64,000 bases of DNA. It comes from Ceratobasidium sp. AG-K. Its lineage: Eukaryota; Basidiomycota; Agaricomycetes; Cantharellales; Ceratobasidiaceae. The stretch is from NCBI GenBank assembly GCA_037039685.1, contig JAWNGF010000003.1, positions 3,286,001-3,350,000 of the forward strand, given 5' to 3'. Each line of letters opens with the position of its first letter. Within the stretch, counting starts at the first letter, position 1. The position numbers were made by a program, and so were the translations under genes. The notes beneath the pieces are model-generated. The model searched no databases. It saw nothing but the letters and a program-made list of their open reading frames with translations, and had not been told where the DNA came from. This document shows, piece by piece, positions 55,733-64,000 of this stretch.

Positions 55733-58240
55733 TGTGACCAAGCAATGGATTACGGGGAAGTTATTCCGATTCGACGTGTGGGTTGCAGCAGATGAGTGTT
55801 TGGATTATCTTTGGGTATGAAGGTGTCCGCAAAGCCAAGCCACATTCTCGAGAGGGATTACATAATCAGGAGGTTCCGAGCTGTGCCTCCCGGTTGAAAT
55901 GTGAGCGGTTCCCAGAAAATAATTACTGCAGGTGAGATTGGGTTTCTCACAAATATAACACGCCATGTGTCTCAGTCGCATACACGATAGCTTTGGATGG
56001 GTGAACCCGGCGTATATTGTACCGCAAGGTGAACTGTCGGAAAACCGTTGCACCGCACCAGCAAGAGCCTAGTGAACACGAGTCAAGGCAAAAGATAGTT
56101 TTATAAAGCTATGTCCTATCAAATGAAACCAGCTTTTCCATGTGCTCGACAATCTACAACGTTCGTATGGCGTCCACCAGGCGAGCCTTCGAGAGACCTT
56201 TCCCAGAACCCGTACACTCCAATGCTTCCTAGACTCCCATCCGCAACGCACCCAATCCCCTTGCTGAGTCTTGTTTGCATATTGCAAACATCTTGCACAC
56301 ACTCTTTCACTTGTCGGATAGGCAGCTAGACGAGATCACACGTGGAATCTACGAACACCAGACGACAACGCCAGATTAAACTACTTCTGACTCGTAGAAA
56401 CGCGTCACGGGCAAGTCTCCATCGGGCTAGCAACCAGATCCTCTGAGGAGGTATAACCGGCGTATGGATGGTGAGCCTTGAGTCAAACTTGTGCCCTGGC
56501 TAGAGATGAGGCTGATAGGGTTCAGACTTAGTTTTGAAGTGATGGCTCGTGCGTGTTCTGTGTGCTGTATCCTCGCAGGGCCGCGCCGAGCGATGGGACA
56601 AAGTGGACCTGTCCCCGCCATTGATCGCAGCACTTGGAACCCGAGTGTCCCCGTATTGTATCCCCTGGCCTGGTCACACCACGAAGTAGCGCAATGCCAA
56701 TAGTGACCCAACGCATGCACAACAGGCAAATTCCATATATGTGCCAGTCCCGTTCTCCGACTACGCTTATATGCGCTTTTTTCGTCCCATCATAATCCGC
56801 TCTGTTCCCTCGATTTTTGCTTTGGCAAGCTAACATAATGGGAAGGCCGTGTTCACGGGGAGAAAAGAATGAGGTGCCTGGATAAGCAAATAAAAATTTA
56901 ATAGATAATACATACATGAACAGACTCATAGAACTACGTTGCGGTTCAAATACCTCGACAGCATGCCAAATAACCACGGGAACAAGGGGGGGGGGGGGGG
57001 GGGCAGAGCCGGGAGCAGTCTCCTGTCATGTATTTTATCGTCGCCGTCGTCATGCGTTCAGTTGCGTGGAGGTAGACGGTAGCGCTGGACCAAGCTGCTG
57101 GTGGTGAGCTCACGTAGAGCGGTGGCCGCCGCGTTGGGAAGCCAGAATAGCGACAAACGGGGTCACATCGGGTTGTACAGTCGGAAATGGACCGTTGAGG
57201 CACAATCCAAAACCGATGAGCTCATGCCTAGTTGAAGCTTTGAAACTGGGGGATTGTATGAGGTACGACGACCATATATCACTATTGCACAATTCCTGCT
57301 TGAAATTGGTCAGTCGGAAAGCACAGTAGAGTAGCATACAAGGGGGCATCATACAGGTAAAGTGAGCTTGGGCCGTTGAACTGGTGCCGTATTTGTGTGA
57401 CCGAGTCTCAAAATATCCAACGCATGCACCCTTTCTCCAAGCGCAAATTACGCCAGCAAGGAGCCAGATCTGTCCAGGCTATCTTTTTGGTCTCAAGGGC
57501 GTTACCACATTGAACCAAAAGTGTAGGAAATCGTGGGGTATACTAGCTAGGACGAAAACGTTGAATGGTCATCGTAGTAGATGCTCAGTTCATCTTACGA
57601 ATCTTACCTGGACTAGCTTGTTGCTTCCCATCCCATCCTGCGCCGTACCTTCACTGACTTGGTATAAATCAACCCCTCATATATGCACGCATACAGGATG
57701 GCTACCGGTTTCGACATGGGCAAGATTTTCCGACCAAATACACAACCTCATCTACGACACGCGCACAAGTCCCAAATGATTCCCGTCCGAACTTATGTCT
57801 TTTCCCTCCAGGACATCTAAAGTTTTCACCCAAATCTCGCGCATGAGATCTTCGATGTGTTCCATAGCTTCCGCTTGTGACCTCACCCCAAAGTTTTCCA
57901 CCCTTTCGAAGTGCCTTTGCATCCGCATCCGCATGCATCAGCAAAAAACGCCCACAGGGTCCAGGCCCACCCTTGCTAAATTAGTTGACAGCATGTCAGA
58001 TTTGACTAATTTCACTTCAATTTGGCGGGAATTTTGTGAGCGGGGTGTTTCGAGTCGACCTCCGTCTCGGTGAGCCAAAATTAGTGAACTATGTACTTGA
58101 AACATGCAAAATGTACAATTAAGTAGAATTAGTAGAATTAGTGGGATTAGTGGGGTCACTCGGGTCCACAGCCCTCGAAAACAGTACATTGGGCGCAAAC
58201 TATCGATCTCAATCATCCGTCCTACTACTCTCAACTTCCT
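55733..58240. other. 2.5-kb interval, no supported gene
   Basis: Only short frames without motifs. Contains an 18-G homopolymer at 56986-57003 on the plus strand. Near 58110-58150 is a small GTAGAATTAGTAGAATTAGT direct repeat. Confidence 0.45.
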
Positions 58241-60055
58241 CTAACACCCCTTGTCCCAGTATTCTACCCGAGTTTGGATCCTAGGCGGAGGCGCCACACC
58301 TAGATCGCACGACAATCCTCCCCACTTGTTGGGTATGATGAGATTAGTATCATCACGAGTGGTCGCGCATTTATGGGACTTACGTCGTCAAGCTCCAACT
58401 CATTCTGTGCGCCCGTTCTCCAATGAGCAGGCGACTTGACCCCAACTGCGCTCACACGGGAGCGGAGCGGTCTGGCTACTCTGATCTCCTTGAGCGACGC
58501 TGTGGGCCCCGAGGACCTTTGAGCGAGGGATGGCGAAGCGGGCACCTGACGTTGGTGGCTCGTGCTTGGTGGTGTAGTGGGACGCGGTGGGTTAGCACGA
58601 ATCGCAACAGGGGATGGCTCACGGGCCGGTGAAGGAGGTTGAGGCGCGGGAAGCTCGACTACAGGGGTAGGCTGAGGAGGCGGCACACGAGGAGTGGAAG
58701 GTTCTGCCGTGGGAGGTGCGTCTTGAGCGCCGTGGCCAGCCCGACCCATGACCGACATGGGCATGCGCGGCACGAAACTACAACGGCGAGGTGGCTTGGC
58801 TGCGCCCTTCTTCTCCAGCTCGAGGGCTGCCAAAGCCTGCTTCTTCCTGGCCGACCCCTCTACTTCGGCTTCCTCTCTCGGACGCTTGGGTGTAGGAGGC
58901 GCAGACGTAGCACGGGCTGGGGTATTAACAGCTTTCGGGGTTCCAGTAGGGATAGGGGTGGTTGCGCGAGTAGGGGTGGAGGTTACATTCAAGCTGCCGG
59001 CAGACGAAGAGCGCCGAGGGGTGCTTCCACTCAGGAGCTTGAACTCGAACGGTCCCAGCGCGTTGCCGGGGCTCCATGAAACAGGCGGTGGGCGCACGGG
59101 CAACTGAGAGACCTCGAAGGTAAGAGGTGACCAAGCTCTGGGAGAAGGGGCGGGCTGGGGGTTGGAAGGCGCTGCGAGGGTAGAAGGTCCAGGCGCTGGC
59201 TCGACCGCAAAGGCTGGCACGGGGGCAGGCAACGATGCGGGCTTCGCAGGGACAGCCTTTGGCAATGGGGGTACCACAAAGGCGATGGAGGCGGCGGGTG
59301 CAACCAGTGCTGGTGGAGGAGCAACTGGCGAAGGTGGTTCCACGGCGAATGTTGGCAGGTTGGGAGCGGAGTTGGAGGCCGAGTTGGACGTCGCACCAGG
59401 CGCTTCGGGTTGTTCAGTAAACACAAACGCAGGGACAGGGGGCTGGTGAGCGGTTGACGCTGATGGTGCGGGTGCGCTCTCTCCCTCGGCCTCCTCGTCT
59501 TCGTCATCGTCGGTGCGGAATCTGAGTCCACCAGTGATGGCGGTCACGTCCATCGTGCGTTCCTCGTCGTCAAACCGGCCCTCAAAGTCACCACTAGAGC
59601 TCGAGCGGTTATCGTCCTCGTCGTCGATGGAGATGTCGGCCTCCCCAGCACCCATACTCTGTCTGGCAGCTCGAAGGCAAGAAAGCGTATCGTCCAGTCC
59701 CATGTCGCGATCGGCAGTGCTCTGCTGGGAGCTCGACGTCGTGTATGTACCCTGCGGGCTGAAAGGGGCAGACTGGGAATCCTGAGACGCAGGGATGAAT
59801 CCGCCCCGGAACTCCGAGTTCATCGTGCTGGCGGTGCTATCGTCGTCCAGCTCCTCCCGCGTGGGTAAGGCTCTGAAGCTCGGCCCAAGCCTCGCTCTTC
59901 CGCCGGGGAACAATAGACTTGCCAGTCTTGACCATGTACTCTCCGCTATCCTTGTCCTTGTCCTTGGACAGCTCTTCTGTCTGGTCATCGATATCGCTGG
60001 CACGGCTGAGGTCTCGTCGGTCGACGCTTCGGTCTAGGGGGGGAAGGGGCGCCAT
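58241..60055 (-). pseudogene. Disordered Pro/Ser/Ala-rich protein with MELT-like motif, frameshifted
   Basis: Main frame 60003-58384, then a 59-nt intron (58383-58325, GTAAGT donor, TACTAAT branch) and a last exon 58324-58241 ending VEYWDKGC. Low-complexity, Pro/Ala/Ser-rich, with an acidic block and ERTMDVTAITGG (MELT-like), KRPREE and RRCSFVPRMP (RVxF-like). The upstream part (60055 to about 59880: RSVDRRDLS, GKSIVPRRKSEAWAEL) reads well in another frame, so a frameshift near 59880 seems likely, with no room for an intron. MELT and RVxF-like motifs recall KNL1/Spc105, but the RWD/coiled-coil part is absent, so this is only a suggestion. Confidence 0.45.
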
Positions 60056-60091
60056 GGGAGCCGAAGAGCGGCGTCGAGATGGGGTGCTGAT

Positions 60092-60750
60092 CTAATAGGT
60101 GTCCGTCAACTCCATGCTGTCCTTTCCTCCGCCCTCGCCACCATCAAACTGCTCCTCCTCGGCCCCGAAACTATCACCAGCCTCCATACTATGCTCGCTC
60201 CCATCGTCAAATTCCACCCAGGCTTCACTGACCTCCTCGCTGTTGACACGGCGTGTTAGGGCTCCTTTTTGTAGTCGAGGCTTCAGGGGTAGGGGGGTTG
60301 GCGGGTGAAGAGTGAGCAGCGGAGGAGCGGGAGAAGAGGCAGTCGCAGTCGAATTGACGGTTGGCTCAAACATGCTAGGGAGGTGTAAGACATATGAATC
60401 CTTCTCATGTACAAGCCACTCACTGGCGTTGGCTGCTGAGCGGTTGATACTTGTGGTGTGGGTGCGCTCTCCCAAGTCTCCTCGTCTTCATCGTTGTCGG
60501 TGCAGAATCTGAGCCCACCAGCTATGGCAGTCACGTCCATTGTGCGCTCCTTGTCACCGAACCGGTCCTCAAAATCACCGCTTGAGCTTGAGCGGTTATC
60601 ATCCTTGTTGCCGATGGAGCTACCGGGGGGATTGGCAGTGGACGGAGAGCGGGAGAAGCAACTGTAACTAGGCAAATGTAAGCCATAAAAATCTGCCCAA
60701 CACGCAAGGCACTTACCATACTGAAGCCGGGTGGCAAAGCTCACTGGCAC
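60092..60750 (-). pseudogene. Upstream duplicate/fragment of the disordered protein
   Basis: Contains KERTMDVTAIAGGLRF and an acidic run that duplicate 59465-59660 at DNA level, followed by a 49-nt candidate intron (GTGAGT...CCCTAG) and a segment ending KDSMELTDTY then TAG at 60094-60092. The same frame continues past this TAG into the start of the next segment at 60055. It is either the 5' end of one gene with a stop, or a tandem partial copy. Confidence 0.4.
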
Positions 60751-61066
60751 GCACCGAGCAAAGGCCTCTGATCAGCTGCCGCGTTTGTCTCAGTGCAACC
60801 CACAATCAGTACAACTCGTATTTTATTCGTAGCTACTAGTTGGTCATGCATGGAGTGGTTTACGGTGCAATACTTGATCGTCTGTGGAAGCATGGTGGTG
60901 GAGAGTGTGACGACGGCAGGCTAGGCGCTTACCCAATCAGGGCAAGTTGGTCACGATGCATTTGGTTATTTTGCACATACCAGCACCCCGAAAAAAAATC
61001 CACGGTAATGCAAAGATCTAACATACAATTACATTGTGACTCTATAAACCATATACGCGTTTGAGA
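60751..61066. other. Intergenic, no supported gene
   Basis: No recognisable gene. The left terminus of the Plavaka element should lie here or further left, but I could not identify its inverted repeat. Confidence 0.35.
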
Positions 61067-64000
61067 TTATTTGGAATGTAAAAACAAGAACATATGCAGG
61101 TCTAAATACGAGTTAAGGTAAAATGACTCAAACGCCTCAAGTGCTGGAGGAGAAGACATAGAAAATGGTGGGGTACTCTGGTGGAATTCGGGTATGAGAT
61201 GGCAACTTCGACGAACATCAGAAAGGAAAAATATCTGCCCCATATAATGACGATCGTATATCGCTGGGTATCGCTCGCGGTTGACACGATACATATTGGT
61301 AAGCACAATGGGTTTTGAGCTATGGGGGCAACGGAAGAGCTGTACATAAACAAGGGGTTCGGGAATCCCGTATCTCGGTGGAAGGGTGAAAATAAGCCGT
61401 ACTTGACCAACGATATGAGCTAAAGGTATGTAGGGTGTCAAGCTATTGCACGGTACACAATTTAACTAGCGTCCTACCTGATATCCCATATGAGAATTCG
61501 CCAGGGGCTGTTGGGGCTTTTTGTATCAGGACGGTATCAAACTTACTTCCTCGTCGTCGTGCTTTCTGCAACTGCTTGCCCGTAGAATGAGGCGACGCAT
61601 GGATGATATCAACAAACCCATCGGGATCTGTAAGGTCGTCACGGATGATTTGAGTCGCTTTGGGGAAGACAGTGACAAGGTCTTGAGGTAACACAGAGAT
61701 GCCTGATTGTGGGGCTTTTTTCTCTAAAAATTTTGAGAGAGACCAGTCGAACCAATGGATTCCAAAAATCTCTTCGAGTCGATCCTGTGCCACTGGGGCG
61801 AATGGGCTTTTTTGAGCAATATGCCAACCAGGCAAGCTATATAATGAATACCCGAGTTAGATTTGAAGTTGTATTTATATGCTCACACTTCTTTGAAAAT
61901 GAGTGGACGTACCTGTTTGCAGAGGCTGTTTCCTTATCCGTGCGATGATTGTCTGAGTATTCAGGTATTGCCCATTGAAGGTATGCATCAAATTTGAAAA
62001 CTTGCTCTCGACGATCCAGGTATTGAACCATCTGGGCAAAAAATTGGTTCCTGTTTGTTGCCTGGTAGGCTCGCTTGGCGAAATTAATATGAAGGCGCTC
62101 TGGGCCTTCTGTATTGTAGCCGTCAAGTGTTCCAAGCTCCCGAATCGAAGCCGAGTAATGAAGCATCGAGTGAACCTTGTTGATGTTGAAGTGTGTGCGA
62201 ACACCTCGATCAATAAAGACTTTTTTCGATTCGTGGAACCGTCTGAGTGCGTCGTCAAGCCATTGAAGTGTTATTTCCGTGTGGAATGGGAGTTGGGCAT
62301 AGTAAATGAAGTCGATCGTTGCTCGAATCACAGGCATGACATCTTCAGGGACAAGCTCGGCCATAACACCAATGAATACCTTTTCCATCTCGCAATGCTC
62401 CTTGCCAGTTGTTTGTGCTAGCTTGGTTACCCCAGACAGAAAATGTCGAAGCTTTGTATGCTCAGGCATCCATTTATAACGATCATCAACAGATGTTGCC
62501 TTGATCAACTCCAGGCACCACTCCATCAGATGATCCTTAAAGACTCCTTTATGGAGCTGATGAAGGAGATCTGGTGTGAGTGCCTTAAATATATCGCAGT
62601 GTGGCAAGTCAGCCCAGAAAGGTTTTCCAAATGGGCGAAGCCCCTCGTTAACAAAAAGCTCGGTTGTGTGTCCCAGGGCCTGTGCTTCGAGTGCGTTAGC
62701 AGTATGCTTGTGGACTCGATCGGGTGCCTTCTTGAGGTGACCCCGCTTGTTGAACGGGATGGTGCAACGGTGACAAAGGTTTCTTCGGCAGCACGCAACC
62801 AATGTTTGCTCTGGGTTGTCCGCTATGTAAGCAGCCAGGATTGGAAAGCATTTTCGAACATTCCCATCCCCGCATGCCATATCCACGCCGTTTCGGCCAG
62901 CTTGTTCCAATGGTCGGACTAACTCCTTCATGCACATGTGAAATAATCGATCTTTCTGCGGACAGATCATGAGAAACTATATGCGCCAAGAAAAAAAAAA
63001 TACCTGGTTTTTCTTTTCTTGTTTTGTGAAACAGTCTAACTTCGGAACCGGTAGGTAGCCAAGCAAGAGTGTTCCATACGAGTTAGGTTTGCGGCGAGTG
63101 CCTTTTGGAATATTTCCCAATGTGATATACACTGGGTACGCTTGCTTTCCTCCACCAAAATTTGTCAAGTGAGTCGCATCGGAGGCCAAAATGACTGGGA
63201 GGATGGTCACATTCGGTGGCAAGTCTTTCGAGTGCTATAAGTTGTTAGTAAATACCATACACTTCCATAATTTATCCATTATTTTATTGCTCACTTGTAT
63301 CCGCCACCACCAATCACCCGTCCACATTTCCCCATATGCACGTTGTGTTTCTTCAATATCGTTCCATTCATGTCGGGGTGCGAAAACCATATCTTTGGCA
63401 TATATTGGATTTTCTAAAAGCTCTCGGATCACCCCCAGGATATCTCGTGACCAGAGCTCGACAACCTCCTGGATAGGTTTGCCATCCGGTCCTATTTGAT
63501 CACCGACAATCGTAACTGGCTTCACCTCCCACCGTGGCCCAGCTGTTGGGAGCTGGTCAAGTAACTTGTTGAGCATATAGTTGCTCTGGAACAAGAGTCC
63601 AGCTTGATTGAGAATCTTTGTTTAACTGGTTAGTCAGTATCCCCCTTTTTATTAGCTTAATTGTATACTTACTAAGGGAAGCTTCAGTAGCTTCTCACGA
63701 CTGCCTTGACTTATGTCATTTTCGACCATCCACTTGACAAATTCAAATTCAAGAAAGTCCGCAAACGGTGCGGCAGGGGACTCGCCTCGCTCCATCTTGG
63801 AGCGATGCAGTCGATCCAAGGCTGGTAAACATTGGCCGATCGGAGCACCCCATAAAGATGAGTCGCTATTTGGGCCTTCCTTGGGCTGAGGCAACGATTC
63901 TGTCCCATTCTCATCTGGACTGTTACCGTCAGCTCCTAGGCGCAAATCCTGATTGGGGGGTGGAGACGAGGTGGCAGGAAACGCAGGACTCGAGGGACTA
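61067..64000 (-). CDS. Plavaka-type (CACTA-like) transposase, 5' end beyond window
   Basis: Transposase of the basidiomycete Plavaka lineage. Six exons in the window: 63999-63673, 63615-63295, 63234-63004, 62955-61913, 61836-61478, 61419-61067, with introns of 57, 60, 48, 76 and 58 nt. Joined, they give 878 codons in phase to the stop at 61067. Family hallmarks: [20 protein letters not shown] followed by [27 protein letters not shown]...[27 protein letters not shown]. The open frame runs off the right edge, where the usual N-terminal zinc-finger exon should be. No stop or frameshift was seen, unlike the retrotransposons in this window. Confidence 0.88.

Noticed and set aside
58241..60750. Definite KNL1/Spc105 kinetochore gene
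   Set aside because: Only short, degenerate motifs match; the RWD and coiled-coil domains are missing, and such motifs arise easily in disordered acidic proteins.

Overview
The window reads as filamentous basidiomycete DNA, most likely an Agaricomycete of the Rhizoctonia/Ceratobasidium type. Reasons: very short GT-AG introns (about 46-84 nt) with CTNAC-like branch points, a small family of TPR-CHAT proteins, a Plavaka-type DNA transposon, chromodomain Ty3/Gypsy elements, a Tad-like LINE fragment and an F-box gene of agaricomycete style. The genus is an inference from these families.

Layout. (1) 77-3316, minus: TPR-CHAT gene 1. (2) 3.3-9.6 kb: no convincing gene. (3) 9592-14751 plus upstream exon sequence to about 14980, minus: TPR-CHAT gene 2, whose TPR part is an array of about 23 nearly identical 135-bp units with a 1080-bp higher-order repeat. 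(4) 16.55-19.2 kb: non-coding arrays of tandem units carrying dozens of small palindromes. (5) 19.4-40.9 kb: nested, decayed LTR retrotransposons of at least three families (A, B, C). Families A and B have the gag/pol, chromodomain and primer-site layout of self-priming chromoviruses, and each has extra ORFs downstream of integrase. (6) 40.9-45.1 kb: repeats, comprising a 167-bp inverted-repeat pair, a solo LTR with perfect target duplication, a 5'-truncated LINE with poly(A) and target duplication, and a fold-back repeat. (7) 45.7-50.1 kb, plus: TPR-CHAT gene 3. (8) 50.6-53.1 kb, plus: a CLF1/crooked-neck splicing-factor locus, damaged at its 5' end. (9) 54.3-55.7 kb, minus: F-box protein. 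(10) 58.2-60.75 kb, minus: disordered protein locus with MELT-like motifs, apparently broken. (11) 61.07 kb to the right edge, minus: Plavaka-family transposase with open, spliceable exons.

The three TPR-CHAT genes share domain order, a phase-0 intron exactly at the TPR/CHAT boundary and a second conserved splice acceptor near the N terminus. They keep the His and Cys motifs of a caspase-like protease. They are best read as sensor-protease genes: the TPR array is variable and evolves by repeat turnover, while the C-terminal protease is conserved. The retrotransposons show decay concentrated at CpG sites (TGA stops where an arginine codon is expected, Asp to Asn changes in catalytic motifs), consistent with methylation-linked silencing. 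No tRNA, rRNA or CRISPR array was found. All splice sites were inferred by eye.
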